Below, in pieces: positions 52,198 through 61,676 of a stretch of 64,000 nt of DNA. Location of the stretch: positions 310,001 through 374,000 of the forward strand of contig NZ_JBMVQZ010000003.1 in NCBI RefSeq assembly GCF_049537155.1, written 5' to 3'. The translations under genes were made by a program, and so were the position numbers. Positions within the stretch are counted from its first letter, which is position 1. Every line of letters begins with the position of its first letter. Source of the DNA: Limisphaera sp049537155 (GTDB lineage: Bacteria > Verrucomicrobiota > Verrucomicrobiia > Limisphaerales > Limisphaeraceae). The notes below the pieces were generated by a model. It was not told the origin of the DNA, made no database searches, and saw only the letters and a list, made by a program, of their open reading frames with translations.

Positions 52198-55100
52198 GTG
52201 CCTCGTATGAGATCCGCTCCTGCAGGCGGCAGCCCGCAGAATGAGCCGGCCCAACCACGGGCGCCTGGCGCCGACCTCTGTTCCGTGCCTTGCCTCGGCG
52301 TCATCGTGCCCTGTTACAACGAAGCCGCGACACTTGACACTCTTCTTGCGCGGGTACTGGCTCGGCCTGAGACCGCCGAGGTCGTGGTGGTGGATGACGG
52401 TTCGACCGACGCTTCTTCGGCAAAACTGGAAGCCTGGGCGGCACGAGACCCGCGCGTGCGAGTGCTGCGGCACGACGCAAACCGCGGAAAAGGCGCGGCG
52501 ATCCAGACCGCCCTACCTCATCTCCGCTCCCCGTTCGTCGTCATCCAAGACGCTGATTTGGAGTACGACCCTGACGATTATCCCAACTTGTTGCGGCCCC
52601 TGTTGGAGGGCCGGGCCGATGCGGTCTACGGCACACGCTGGGGCACGGGCGCGTACACGAAGACACCCTTTTGGCATCGGTGGGGGAATCGGCTTTTGAG
52701 CTGGTTGGCCCGCAAGATCACCGGACTGCCGATCACGGACGAGGCCACGGGCTACAAGGCCTTTCGCCGGGAGCTGCTGGTGCGACTGGAGTTGCGGGAG
52801 TCGGGCTTCGGATTCTGTCCCGAGGTTACCGCAAAACTCGCCCGGCTGGGAGCCCGCGTGGTCGAAGTCCCCATCCGCTACCAGGGCCGCACGCGGGCCG
52901 AAGGCAAGAAGATTCGCTGGCACGACGGCTGGGGGGCCGTGCGTTGCTTGTTGAAGTACTCGCGGATGCGGCTGCCTGGGGACGGATCCTGCGCAGTTGC
53001 CCGCACGGTTTCTGCCGAGTCAAATGCAGAGAAGCCTCCGGACAGCGCTTCCCGCGTTTTCCGGTTCATCTGGCTGTCGGCTGCCGGCTTGTATGGACTG
53101 GGTTTGGTATGGGCGGTGGGCCTGGTGTCGGGGTGGGGTCGTTGGTACTCCGCCAGCCCGTACTATCGCCAACAAGCCGCAGCGTTTTTACGGGGTGACC
53201 TGGCGTTGAGCCGCGATCCGGCCGATCTGTCCCATGACCTCTGCTGGTCGGAAGGCGGCGTGCACCAGGTATGGGGTCTGGGCGTGCCCCTTTGGAGGTT
53301 GCCGTTCGAGCTCGGCGCGCGCGTGGCGGGATTCGAGACGTTTCCCGACATGCTGGCGTTGGCGGTTGCGCTGGCACTCACCGCGTGGTGGGTCTTCACC
53401 ACGCTGGAGGAATTGGGTCGGCACCTGCGGTCGGTCCCCACCAGTCAAGTGGAAGGTTCGACCATTCCGATGCGCGCCGGTGCCGGTGAGCCGGAGCGCC
53501 CACGGACGGGTACGGATGGGCGCCACGGTGTGCAAGGACCACACGCGCCCGGGGTGAAGGGGCACGGAGCCATCTGGATCCTGATGGGGACGTCGGCCGC
53601 GGTTCTGCTGCTTTTTCCGCCGTGGCTGAATCTTCTGACCACCCGGTTTCTCGTTTGGGAGGAGGCTGTGGCTTACGAGTACCTGGCGGGCATCGGCATG
53701 ATCGCGGCGTTGATCCGGGTGGTTGTTCGGCCGGGAGCGGGACGCTTTGCCCTGCTTGGTTCACTGGCCGGGCTGGGCATGTTGGTGCGCCCCACGCTTG
53801 TCTTCCACGGTGCAGCGGCGCTGCTGGCCGCCATGGCGGGCCTCTGGCTGTGCCGACGGACCGGTGGCGAAGGTCCCGACACGGGCTCGACGGCCGCGGC
53901 TCTGACGCCCGCTCGTTCGGTATGTCTGCTCGGGCCGGGAGTGGGAATCTACCTGCTCTGCGGCGCGCTGCTCTACATGACGAACCTGCTGCGGTTTGGC
54001 GGTGGATTCGAGTTTGGGCACAAGCTCAACCTGCAGGTCATGATGGGGTCCGTTTACGTCACCCGTTTCGATCATCCGTTTGCCTCGGTTTCTCCGGCAG
54101 AAGCCGCGGCGGAATTGTGCGGACTGCTCTTTTGCAAAAAGCGATTCAATGGCTGGTTCTGGTATGAGCCGAACCTTTTTGCCGGTCAATCCGACACGCC
54201 GCGTTGGCGTGAGGTTGCCAGCACCACGTACGATTTTTTCTATCTGGCCCTGATTCTGGCGGGATGGGCCGCCGGGCTGTTTGCGGCGGTCGGGTTGACG
54301 CGACGAGACCCGGCATCTCCGCCGGGCGCAAGAAGCCCGGATCCGCCGCACACGTTGAGCGACGATCGTGGCCAACCGGGTTCCGCAGCGGAAGGGCCGG
54401 CTGTTCCGGAGACAGAACGGCCCGGTCCCGCAGCTCTCTCCTCCCACGTTCCTGTACGGGCCAACGAGGCGGGGACCGGGCCCGGCCACCGGATCACTTT
54501 CGAGGAGGCTCCTCCGGGGGCGAACCGGGAGGTTTGGCGGCGGGTCCCGATTGTATTGGGCGTTTATTCCTTCTTCGGGACAGCGGCACTGTCGCTTTTT
54601 TACCTGCGCAACTGCGTGATTGCCACCCGGTACATGCTCGATTACATGCCGGCCTTTGCCGCAGCCATCCTCGCAGCCTGGTGGGGTTGGATCTACCTGC
54701 TGCAACGCTGGCGGAAGACACAAACCGCCCTGCACCTGTCGGCGGCCACCATCCTGGTCTGGCTGGGCATCGACTTCATGAAGTCGACTCATGCATACGG
54801 CGATCCGCAGGTTCTCACGTGGAGCGAGTGCGTCACGGCCATGCAGCGCCAGAAGGCGGAAAAGGTGAAACTGCCCCTCGCTGGCGTTTATGAATCCCCG
54901 GACGAGCCGGCGCAAACCGGATTGAGTCATAACGGAGCCGGCTGGAATCCTGACGGAACAGTATTGCCCACGGTAATCCTTTTTGTCCACTCGCCCCTCT
55001 TTATCGAGCTCGAGTTGGCTCCCTTCGAGTGGGCTCGAATCGAGCCCGATCCTTCGCAGCTCCGGGCCAAAATCGGTTTGGAGTTTCTAAAGCTGGAGAA

Positions 55101-55272
55101 GGTCGAACCTACAGCAGAAGGATGGCGGGTGCGATTTGCGGGGCCGCGTCAAAAGCGTTACCAGGAGGGGTTGCAACCCTTGTTCCTGGCCATGGTGCCC
55201 CGCGAGTTCGTGGCCGAAACCCGCGACCTGCCCTGGCGTCTGTTACGGGTGCGCTGGCGGGAAGGTCCGTGA
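52198..55272 (+). CDS. GT2 glycosyltransferase fused to a large polytopic (GT-C-like) membrane region
   Basis: 1024 residues. Residues about 32-265 form a GT-A family 2 domain of the dolichol-phosphate-mannose synthase type: CLGVIVPCYNEAATLDTLL, VVVVDDGSTDASS, HDANRGKGAAIQTAL, the acidic VIQDADLEYDPDDYP, and GTRWGTGAYTK. The rest holds about ten membrane segments from FIWLSAAGLYGLGLVWAV (near 290) to AAAILAAWWGWIYLL (near 820), then a 160-residue soluble tail. Two low-complexity Pro/Gly/Ala loops (about 418-455 and 702-768) look like cytoplasmic insertions. I infer that it makes a polyprenyl-phosphate sugar and uses it in one polypeptide; the C-terminal half being GT-C is not proven. GTG 52198 is used; ATG 52207 is equally possible. 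Confidence 0.75.
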   Translation: MPRMRSAPAGGSPQNEPAQPRAPGADLCSVPCLGVIVPCYNEAATLDTLLARVLARPETAEVVVVDDGSTDASSAKLEAWAARDPRVRVLRHDANRGKGAAIQTALPHLRSPFVVIQDADLEYDPDDYPNLLRPLLEGRADAVYGTRWGTGAYTKTPFWHRWGNRLLSWLARKITGLPITDEATGYKAFRRELLVRLELRESGFGFCPEVTAKLARLGARVVEVPIRYQGRTRAEGKKIRWHDGWGAVRCLLKYSRMRLPGDGSCAVARTVSAESNAEKPPDSASRVFRFIWLSAAGLYGLGLVWAVGLVSGWGRWYSASPYYRQQAAAFLRGDLALSRDPADLSHDLCWSEGGVHQVWGLGVPLWRLPFELGARVAGFETFPDMLALAVALALTAWWVFTTLEELGRHLRSVPTSQVEGSTIPMRAGAGEPERPRTGTDGRHGVQGPHAPGVKGHGAIWILMGTSAAVLLLFPPWLNLLTTRFLVWEEAVAYEYLAGIGMIAALIRVVVRPGAGRFALLGSLAGLGMLVRPTLVFHGAAALLAAMAGLWLCRRTGGEGPDTGSTAAALTPARSVCLLGPGVGIYLLCGALLYMTNLLRFGGGFEFGHKLNLQVMMGSVYVTRFDHPFASVSPAEAAAELCGLLFCKKRFNGWFWYEPNLFAGQSDTPRWREVASTTYDFFYLALILAGWAAGLFAAVGLTRRDPASPPGARSPDPPHTLSDDRGQPGSAAEGPAVPETERPGPAALSSHVPVRANEAGTGPGHRITFEEAPPGANREVWRRVPIVLGVYSFFGTAALSLFYLRNCVIATRYMLDYMPAFAAAILAAWWGWIYLLQRWRKTQTALHLSAATILVWLGIDFMKSTHAYGDPQVLTWSECVTAMQRQKAEKVKLPLAGVYESPDEPAQTGLSHNGAGWNPDGTVLPTVILFVHSPLFIELELAPFEWARIEPDPSQLRAKIGLEFLKLEKVEPTAEGWRVRFAGPRQKRYQEGLQPLFLAMVPREFVAETRDLPWRLLRVRWREGP

Positions 55273-55690
55273 CACCACACCGGTCGCCCCTGCTGCGGAT
55301 CCAGCCAGCCAACCAGGGGGAGGGCTCCCAACCGGGTTGCGTGCCAGCTCGAGCCGGGAAACACGGCAGGAGGGAAGGGCAAAAGGCACCGGAACAGTCG
55401 GCCGGGTCTGAGGAGTTCGTACAGGCAAGCCTCATGCCTCGAGCGCCGAATTCCAGGCCGAACCTGCCGGTCGTGCCGGGGGAGCCGCGCCGCCGGGAGA
55501 GCGGCCCGGGATGTTCCGGATCGGCTCTCCGGGCGCCGCGGAGCGGCCGGCACGAGATCGGGTTTTGAGGAGTGGGAATGAGCGCACGCTCCGGAGGGCG
55601 GATGTGCGCGGTCCGCGAGGAAACGGCCGACCGGCCTTGACGCTGCCCCCCTCCGCCCGTAGGTTCGGCTCGAACGTGGGAGCAACGCCT
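55273..55690. other. intergenic region before clpP
   Basis: 418 bases. It holds the clpP promoter at 55637-55665. The open frame that extends clpP to 55511 is arginine/glycine-rich and unlike any ClpP N-terminus. I see no other gene and no structured RNA. Confidence 0.4.
55637..55665 (+). promoter_or_regulatory. promoter of clpP
   Basis: TTGACG (55637-55642), exactly 17 bases, TAGGTT (55660-55665). The predicted start is near 55672, leaving a 19-base leader with SD GGGAG before the ATG at 55691. Confidence 0.5.
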
Positions 55691-56320
55691 ATGCATTTGA
55701 ACAGTTTTCTTGTCCCCATGGTCGTCGAGCAGACCGGCCGGGGGGAACGTGGCTATGACATCTATTCGCGGCTGCTGGTTGACAGAATAGTCTTCCTGGG
55801 CACGCCGATTGACGACATGGTGGCCAACCTGGTCATCGCTCAGCTGTTGTTCCTTCAGATGAGCGATCCGAAGAAGGATGTGCACCTTTACATCAACTCA
55901 CCCGGCGGCAGTGTCACGGCCGGACTGGCCATCTACGACACGCTGCAGTACTTGACCTGCGACGTGAACACCTACTGCATCGGTCAGGCCGCCAGCATGG
56001 GCGCCGTGCTGCTGGCCGCCGGCACCAAGGGCAAACGCTTCGCACTGCCGAACGCCCGGATCATGATCCACCAGCCCTGGGGCGGTGTCCAAGGTGCCGC
56101 CACCGACATCAGTATTCAGGCGAAGGAAATCCTGCGTCTCAAGGACCGCCTGAACGAAATCCTCGCTTTCCACTGCGGCAAGAAGGTTGAAGAGGTCGCC
56201 AAGGACACCGACCGGGACTTTTACATGTCCGCCGAGGAGGCCAGGGCCTACGGTCTGGTGGATGCGGTCGTCCAGTCCCGCAAGGAAATCCCCGGCGCGG
56301 TCGAGCAACGGACCTCCTGA
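55691..56320 (+). CDS. clpP: ATP-dependent Clp protease proteolytic subunit
   Basis: Tetradecameric serine protease of the Clp system. 209 residues with catalytic Ser102 (GQAASMGAVLLAAG), His127 (NARIMIHQPWGG) and Asp176 (DTDRDFYMS). The handle region is HCGKKVEEVAKD and the oligomer interface is INSPGGSVTAGLAIYDTL. The chosen ATG at 55691 follows SD GGGAG and matches the family start (PMVVEQTGRGERGYDIYSRLL). It lies directly upstream of clpX, 35 bases away, the common clpP-clpX arrangement; the trigger factor gene often found before them is absent. Confidence 0.97.
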   Translation: MHLNSFLVPMVVEQTGRGERGYDIYSRLLVDRIVFLGTPIDDMVANLVIAQLLFLQMSDPKKDVHLYINSPGGSVTAGLAIYDTLQYLTCDVNTYCIGQAASMGAVLLAAGTKGKRFALPNARIMIHQPWGGVQGAATDISIQAKEILRLKDRLNEILAFHCGKKVEEVAKDTDRDFYMSAEEARAYGLVDAVVQSRKEIPGAVEQRTS

Positions 56321-56355
56321 AGCCGTTTGAGCCGTCCCTCGATCCGGAGGTTTCC

Positions 56356-57633
56356 TTGGCCCGCACCCACCAGTCCGCCCAATGCAGTTTCTGCGGCAAA
56401 AGCGCCCGCGAGGTCCGCAAACTCATTGCCGGCCCCGGCGTTTACATCTGTGACAACTGCGTCCTGCTCTGCAAAAACGTGCTGGACGCCGAACAGGCCG
56501 TGCAGGCGCGGCAGGAACGGCCCCTCACCGTCCCCAAGCCCCACGTCATCAAACGCGAACTGGACCGCTACTGCATCGGGCAGGACCAGGCCAAGAAGGC
56601 CCTCGCCGTCGCCGTTCACAATCACTACAAGCGCATCCTCAGCCGGCGTACCACAGCTACTCCGGCGGAGTCGACCCAGTCCGATCCCCATGCCGAGGTC
56701 GAACTCGAGAAAAGCAACATCCTCCTGATCGGGCCCACCGGATCGGGGAAGACGCTGCTGGCACGCACGCTGGCCCGGATCCTCGACGTCCCCTTCGCCA
56801 TAGCCGATGCCACCACGGTGACCGAGGCCGGTTACGTGGGCGAAGACGTCGAGAACATCGTGCTGCGCCTGCTGCAAAATGCGGATTACGACGTCGCCCG
56901 TGCCCAGCGCGGGATCATCTACATCGACGAAATCGACAAGATCGCGCGGAAAACGGAGAACGTTTCCATCACGCGGGATGTCTCGGGCGAGGGGGTCCAG
57001 CAGGCGCTGCTCAAGATTCTGGAGGGCACCATCTGCAATGTCCCGCCCCAGGGCGGCCGCAAACATCCCCAGCAGGAATACATCCGGGTGGACACGACCG
57101 ACATCCTGTTCATCTGCGGCGGCGCCTTCGTGGGGTTGGAACAGATCATCCGGCGCCGGCTGGGGCACCATGTCATGGGATTCCATGCCGACGCCCGCGG
57201 CGCCGCCGACACGCCGGGCAGCCTCCTGCCCCATGTGGAGCCGGAAGATCTCCTGCGCTTCGGTTTCATTCCCGAATTCATCGGTCGTCTGCCCGTCGTT
57301 GCCACGCTGCAGGAGCTCACTGAAGATCAACTGGTGGAAGTCCTGACCACACCCCGCAACGCCCTCATCCGCCAGTACGCGAAGTTGCTGGCCCTGGAGG
57401 GGGTGGAACTGGAGTTCACCTCCGACGCACTGCGGGAGCTGGCCGCCGAGGCGATCCGGAAAGGCACCGGGGCGCGTGCACTCCGAAGTTTGCTGGAAAA
57501 ACTGATGCTCGACGTGATGTACGACGTGCCCCGCCAGCAGGACGTGACACACGTCAAGATCACGCGTGCGGTGGTCCGCGGCGAATGTCCGCCCCTGATC
57601 CGCCGCAAGTCCGACGAACAGGCGGCTGCCTGA
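56356..57633 (+). CDS. clpX: ATP-dependent Clp protease ATPase subunit ClpX
   Basis: AAA+ unfoldase feeding substrates to ClpP. 425 residues. The N-terminal zinc-binding domain has the four-cysteine set Cys10, Cys13, Cys32, Cys35 (QCSFCGKS; ICDNCVLLC). Walker A is GPTGSGKT (126-133), Walker B IIYIDEIDKIAR near 189, the substrate-contacting GYVGEDVE near 160, and sensor 2 GTGARALRSLLE near 372. The start is TTG at 56356 with a near-perfect GGAGG SD. The distance to clpP (35 bases) suggests co-transcription. Length is normal. Confidence 0.97.
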   Translation: MARTHQSAQCSFCGKSAREVRKLIAGPGVYICDNCVLLCKNVLDAEQAVQARQERPLTVPKPHVIKRELDRYCIGQDQAKKALAVAVHNHYKRILSRRTTATPAESTQSDPHAEVELEKSNILLIGPTGSGKTLLARTLARILDVPFAIADATTVTEAGYVGEDVENIVLRLLQNADYDVARAQRGIIYIDEIDKIARKTENVSITRDVSGEGVQQALLKILEGTICNVPPQGGRKHPQQEYIRVDTTDILFICGGAFVGLEQIIRRRLGHHVMGFHADARGAADTPGSLLPHVEPEDLLRFGFIPEFIGRLPVVATLQELTEDQLVEVLTTPRNALIRQYAKLLALEGVELEFTSDALRELAAEAIRKGTGARALRSLLEKLMLDVMYDVPRQQDVTHVKITRAVVRGECPPLIRRKSDEQAAA

Positions 57634-57699
57634 GCCGGTTCTTTCCGGCAGTTCCGCACCGGCCGGACCGACCGGCCTGCCCGAACGCGGCGGGGCCCC

Positions 57700-58605
57700 T
57701 CACCGCTCCAGGCTGCGGTCCACCAGCACGTCCATGTCCAGGAAGACCTTTCGCCCGAGCTGGGCTTCCAGGTCCACGCGCGCCGCCCGGCCGATCTCGC
57801 GGATCCGCCGCCCTCCCACACCGATCAACATGCGTTGGTACCGCGGGTTGGCAGCCAGAATGGATGCCTTGATGTGATACATCGGCCGGCCCTGGCGATC
57901 GCGGGTCTCCTCCACGCCGTGGACCTCCACCGCGGTTCGGTACGGCACCTCCTCGTCCATCAACAGGTACACCTTCTCCCGGATGATCTCGCCAATGAGA
58001 AACCGTTGATCGGCGTTGGTGATCTGGTCTTCCGGATAGAGGCGCGGTCCCACGGGGAGATGGTGAAGAATGCCCCGTACGAGCTCTTCCAAGCCCTGGC
58101 CGGTGTAGGCGGACACCTCGTAGCAACCCGCGTACGATTCGCGCCGCGCCAGCCAGGCCTCCACGTGGGGCCGTTCCGGCAGATCGCTCTTGTTCAGGCA
58201 GAGCAATCGGGGCTGCCTCACGCCCTGGAGCGCCTCCAGCACCATCTCGTCCTCGGGTCCGATGGCCCGGGACGGGTCCACCACGTGGACCACGACGTCA
58301 ATCCCCTGGAGGGCGCGCCGGGCGCGCTCGTGCAAACGGTCCACCAGCCGGTTGGCGTGGGTCTTGAAGAAACCCGGCGTGTCCACGAAAACGATCTGGC
58401 CCTCGGGCCGGTTGACCACGCCCTGGATCGGATCGCGCGTGGTCTGCGGTTTGGGCGTGACGATGGAAAGCTTCCGGCCGACCAACGCGTTCAAGAGAGT
58501 GGACTTGCCCACGTTGGTGCGGCCCACCAGCACGGCCAGACCGCAGCGGGTCTCGGCAGGCTGCACCTCTGTCGGCGTTGCTTGCCCCGGGTTGGCTTCG
58601 CTCAT
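57700..58605 (-). CDS. era: GTPase Era
   Basis: Ras-like GTPase that binds the 3' end of 16S rRNA and helps 30S assembly. 301 residues. G1 GRTNVGKSTLLN (about 28-39), G2 KPQTTRDPIQG near 56, G3 DTPGFF near 75-80, G4 NKSD near 137. A KH domain at about 215-290 has ILAANPRYQRMLIGVGGRRIREIG. The ATG is six bases after TAGTTT with TTGGCC 17 bases further up, predicting a leaderless mRNA. It is convergent with clpX. No rnc or recO is adjacent. Confidence 0.96.
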   Translation of the reverse strand: MSEANPGQATPTEVQPAETRCGLAVLVGRTNVGKSTLLNALVGRKLSIVTPKPQTTRDPIQGVVNRPEGQIVFVDTPGFFKTHANRLVDRLHERARRALQGIDVVVHVVDPSRAIGPEDEMVLEALQGVRQPRLLCLNKSDLPERPHVEAWLARRESYAGCYEVSAYTGQGLEELVRGILHHLPVGPRLYPEDQITNADQRFLIGEIIREKVYLLMDEEVPYRTAVEVHGVEETRDRQGRPMYHIKASILAANPRYQRMLIGVGGRRIREIGRAARVDLEAQLGRKVFLDMDVLVDRSLER

Positions 58606-58611
58606 GCTTCC

Positions 58612-58640
58612 AAACTAGGCAGGAAACCGTCCCCGGCCAA
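58612..58640 (-). promoter_or_regulatory. leaderless promoter of era
   Basis: On the minus strand TTGGCC (complement of 58635-58640), exactly 17 bases, TAGTTT (58612-58617), six bases, then the ATG at 58605. The -10 is identical to that of nadA. Confidence 0.55.
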
Positions 58641-58709
58641 GGTCGGCAGCGTGGCCATTGCCGCAAAGGTGCGATTGCCGCTGCGGACCTGCGAATCGCC
58701 ACCGGTGCC

Positions 58710-60184
58710 TCAGCGGGGCATTCCCCGCCTCTGGACCGGCTTTTCACCATCCGGCCGCGGCATCCACATGTCCTGCCAGCCCAGGCCGCATTCGCGGATC
58801 ATGCGCAGGGCGTAGTTGTGAGGGAGCAGTTCCCGGTCGGGATTGTTGGTACCAAGGGTAAACTTGACCCCCGCGGCCCTGGCCTCGCGAATGAACTCCG
58901 GTTTCGGCAACTCGAGACGGCTGTTGATTTCGATGGCCACGCCGTTGCGCGCGGCCGCCTCGATGACCCGCCGACGCCGCTCCGGTGTCCAAAGCTCATC
59001 ATATCGTGGCGCCAGCACGTCGGGCAGATACGTCGGATTGGCATAGAAATCGATCGGCTCCGTCTCCAGGATCCGCACGATCGTGTCCACCAGATGATCC
59101 ATGAACGCCTCCGGATCCTCGATCTTGACTTCTTCCGGAATCCAGAGCCGCATCCGCCGACCCTGCCGGTCCGTCAGCGTCATGGCATCGGTGAAGACGT
59201 AATCGAACCGCGCCACGGTCGAGGCCGAAAACAGCCGGGTCCATTCCCGGCCCTCGGCCTGCAGTCCGGCGAACACCGGCGCGTTTCGAATGCTGTCCAG
59301 CCATGCCTCCGCCGCCGCGTCGTTGGTCACCGCGAACCCCAGCCCGCCGTTCACCGCCAGGCCGTAGTTCATCCCCGTGCGGCGCATGTGGGTCAGGACC
59401 TCTTCCAGCGTCAGACCGCCCTTCAAGTGCGCATGAAAATCCACCAGGGGAAAATTGGCCATGCCCAGTTCGATCATTTGGCGCCAGGTGGCGTCGGGTT
59501 GTGGCCGCTGCACCCCGGGCACGACATCATCAGGGAGGTGTCGCACACGGATTCGACGAAATTCCACGCGGCTTTCCGGGTCATGCCCCTGCAGGGCGAA
59601 CGTGCCGCGGCCGAGCCGTCGGCCCGGGCGGCTCTCGGGTGCCATCGGCGGTTCCGGCTCGACGTAGTCCACCACCCAATGGTCGTTGACATAGACGCGG
59701 ACCCGGGGCACTTCGACCACGATGCGCAGTCGGAACCAGGTATTGTCCGGCACCAGTTGCCTGTACACGTTGCGCAAACCGTAGAGGCTGCCGGTCTTTT
59801 TGAGTTCCCAGTAACCGTTGTGCGGGCGGGCGGAGTTGTTGATCTGCACTTCGAACCCACGGGCGGGCCAACCGGTCTCCTGCCACGCCGATGAAAGTAG
59901 ATCCCGGAATTGGCACCCGGAGCAGCGCGCACCTCCGCCTCCAGCTCGAAGTTCCGGTATTCCGTCCCCACACCGTCGCGGCCGACGTAAAACAGATGCG
60001 CCCGGGGCCCTTCGGCCACGATCACCCCGTCTTCCACCCGAAAAGTCGCCGGGTGCTCCGAAGCCCGCCACCCGCGAAGACTGTGCCCGTCGAACAGGTC
60101 GACCCACTCTTCCGAGGGAGCCGGGTGCGAACGTGCCGGGGTGGCCAGCAGCACCCCGGCGACAAGGAACGCGCGCACGTTCAT
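58710..60184 (-). pseudogene. exported DUF1080-PHP protein gene with one frameshift
   Basis: The intact design is a signal peptide (MNVRAFLVAGVLLATPARS), a DUF1080 jelly-roll domain and a PHP-type metal-dependent hydrolase. The first part, 60184 to about 59892, reads WVDLFDGHSLRGW and ends GANSGIYFH. The frame then shifts. The next frame gives SAWQETGWPARGFEVQINN, the rest of DUF1080, and a PHP domain beginning PLVDFHAHLKGG (His-x-His metal site), with GVAIEINSRLELPKPEF and FTLGTNNPDRELLPHN. Restoring one T in CAT-CGG near 59890 rejoins YFH-SAWQ, the expected DUF1080 sequence. The gene may be broken, or this may be a sequencing error. It has its own leaderless-type promoter (TTGTGC/CACACT, seven bases to ATG). 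Confidence 0.8.
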
Positions 60185-60191
60185 GGGCCGC

Positions 60192-60220
60192 AGTGTGGGC
60201 GGCGCCAATCCCGCGCACAA
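60192..60220 (-). promoter_or_regulatory. leaderless-type promoter of the DUF1080-PHP gene
   Basis: On the minus strand TTGTGC (complement of 60215-60220), exactly 17 bases, CACACT (60192-60197), seven bases, then the ATG at 60184. Confidence 0.45.
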
Positions 60221-60245
60221 GTCTCCACGGGACCTTGTGCGGGCG

Positions 60246-61307
60246 TTACTCGGTGTTGGGGTACGACCCCAGGACCTTCACGAAGTTGCAGTGTTCGGCC
60301 AGCAGCTTCAGCGCCCGGGCCAGGCGCGGTTCCTCCGCGTGACCCTCCACGTCAATGAAGAAGAAGTATTCCCAGGCCTTTCTACGACTGGGCCGGGATT
60401 CGATCTTGGTCATGTTGATCCGGTACCGCCGGAACGCTGCCAGGGCACTGTGAAGTGCCCCCACCCGGTGCATGACGCTGATCATCAGGCTGGTCCGGTC
60501 GTTACCCGTGGGCGGGGTGCTTTGCCGGCCCAACACCAGGAACCGTGTGGCGTTGGCGGCATTGTCCTGGATGTCCCGCTCCAGAATCGGCAGGCCGTAT
60601 TTCTCGGCCGCCAATTCCCCCGCGATGGCCGCCGCGTAGCGCGTCTGTTTGGCCAGCTCCGCAGCCCGGGCGTTCGATGAGGTTTCGATGATCTCCACGC
60701 GCGGCAGGTTCGCCTGCAACCACGCCCGGCACTGCCCCAGCGACTGGGGGTGCGCGTACAGCCGCCGGATTTTGTCCTTGGGATGCCGGCTGAGCAGGCA
60801 ATGCTGGATGGGCAGCACGATCTGGGAGACGATCTTCAGGTCGCTGTCCACGAACATGTCCAGCGTGTGGGTCACGACGCCCTCGGTGGAATTCTCGACC
60901 GGCACCACCCCGTAGTCGGCGCGTCCCTTGCTGACCTCCTGGAAGACATCGGGGATCGTCTTGAGCGGCAGGTACTTCAGGCTCGAACCAAACCGGCGGA
61001 TGGCCGCCTGATGGGTGAAAGTGGCCTCGGGCCCCAGATACGCCACGATCAGGGTCTTCTCCAATGCCAGCGCACTGGACATGATCTCACGGTAGATCGC
61101 TCGAAGCTGCTCGTTGGTGATGGGGCCCTTGTTCAGCCGGCAGACCCGCTGCAGCACCGCCTGTTCCCGATGCGGCGCGTACACCTCCTGGCCCGATCGG
61201 CGTTTCAACTCGCCGATCGCCAGCACATGCCGCGTACGCTCGTTCAGCAGCTTCACGATCTGCTGATCGATCCGGTCAATGGCCTTGCGATGTTCCTGAA
61301 TGTGCAT
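60246..61307 (-). CDS. pheA: bifunctional chorismate mutase / prephenate dehydratase (P-protein)
   Basis: Makes phenylpyruvate from chorismate for phenylalanine synthesis. About 353 residues. The chorismate mutase helical domain spans about 1-85 (HRKAIDRIDQQIVKLLNERTRHVLAIGELK). Prephenate dehydratase is at about 92-275, with VAYLGPEATFTHQAAIRRFG, VVPVENSTEGVV near 145 and the catalytic-type NATRFLVLGR near 262. A C-terminal ACT domain (about 280-350) has SLMISVMHRVGALHSAL and KIESRPSRRKAWEYFFFIDVEGH, for feedback by phenylalanine. The open frame extends to 61466, but the ATG at 61307 begins the family N-terminus. It is intact although its neighbours on both sides are broken. Confidence 0.96.
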   Translation of the reverse strand: MHIQEHRKAIDRIDQQIVKLLNERTRHVLAIGELKRRSGQEVYAPHREQAVLQRVCRLNKGPITNEQLRAIYREIMSSALALEKTLIVAYLGPEATFTHQAAIRRFGSSLKYLPLKTIPDVFQEVSKGRADYGVVPVENSTEGVVTHTLDMFVDSDLKIVSQIVLPIQHCLLSRHPKDKIRRLYAHPQSLGQCRAWLQANLPRVEIIETSSNARAAELAKQTRYAAAIAGELAAEKYGLPILERDIQDNAANATRFLVLGRQSTPPTGNDRTSLMISVMHRVGALHSALAAFRRYRINMTKIESRPSRRKAWEYFFFIDVEGHAEEPRLARALKLLAEHCNFVKVLGSYPNTE

Positions 61308-61509
61308 ACCCCGGATCAGCATATGCCAAGCCTCCGTCCCTTGGGCAGCAAAAAGCGGCATGAGACCGGCCCGGTTGCGCGCCCTTTTGTCCCGAAGTTC
61401 GATGCCCCGGAAGTCCCCAGCCCCGGATCGGCACGGCCCCGTCTCGAGCAGGCAAGGGCCATCCACGGTCCGGGAAAAGGGGTGGGCAAGCCCAAACTCA
61501 CCGGGGCCG

Positions 61510-61654
61510 GCGGCACGGTTACGTGCCCAACGTCCTCTACACCTGCGGCGCCCTGTTCCATGCCGGCAAGCTGGTCATCCCCTGTGCCATGAGCGATTAT
61601 TGCACCAGCTTCGCCCTGGTGGAGCTGCGTGAACTGTTGGAACTGCTGACCTGA
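61510..61654 (+). pseudogene. C-terminal stub of a GH130-family glycoside phosphorylase
   Basis: Only about 45 codons remain, from RHGYVPNVLYTCG to VELRELLELLT and a TGA at 61652-61654. The segment GYVPNVLYTCGALFHAGKL followed by IPCAMSDYCTSFALV is the C-terminal end of GH130 (beta-mannoside/1,4-mannosyl phosphorylase-like) proteins. The next 150 bases upstream show no more of the family in this frame, and no start codon is present. It is a remnant left by deletion or recombination between pheA and the glycosyltransferase. It lies 23 bases before the broken glycosyltransferase, its usual neighbour. Confidence 0.65.
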
Positions 61655-61676
61655 TCCCAAGCCATTCCATCCGACC

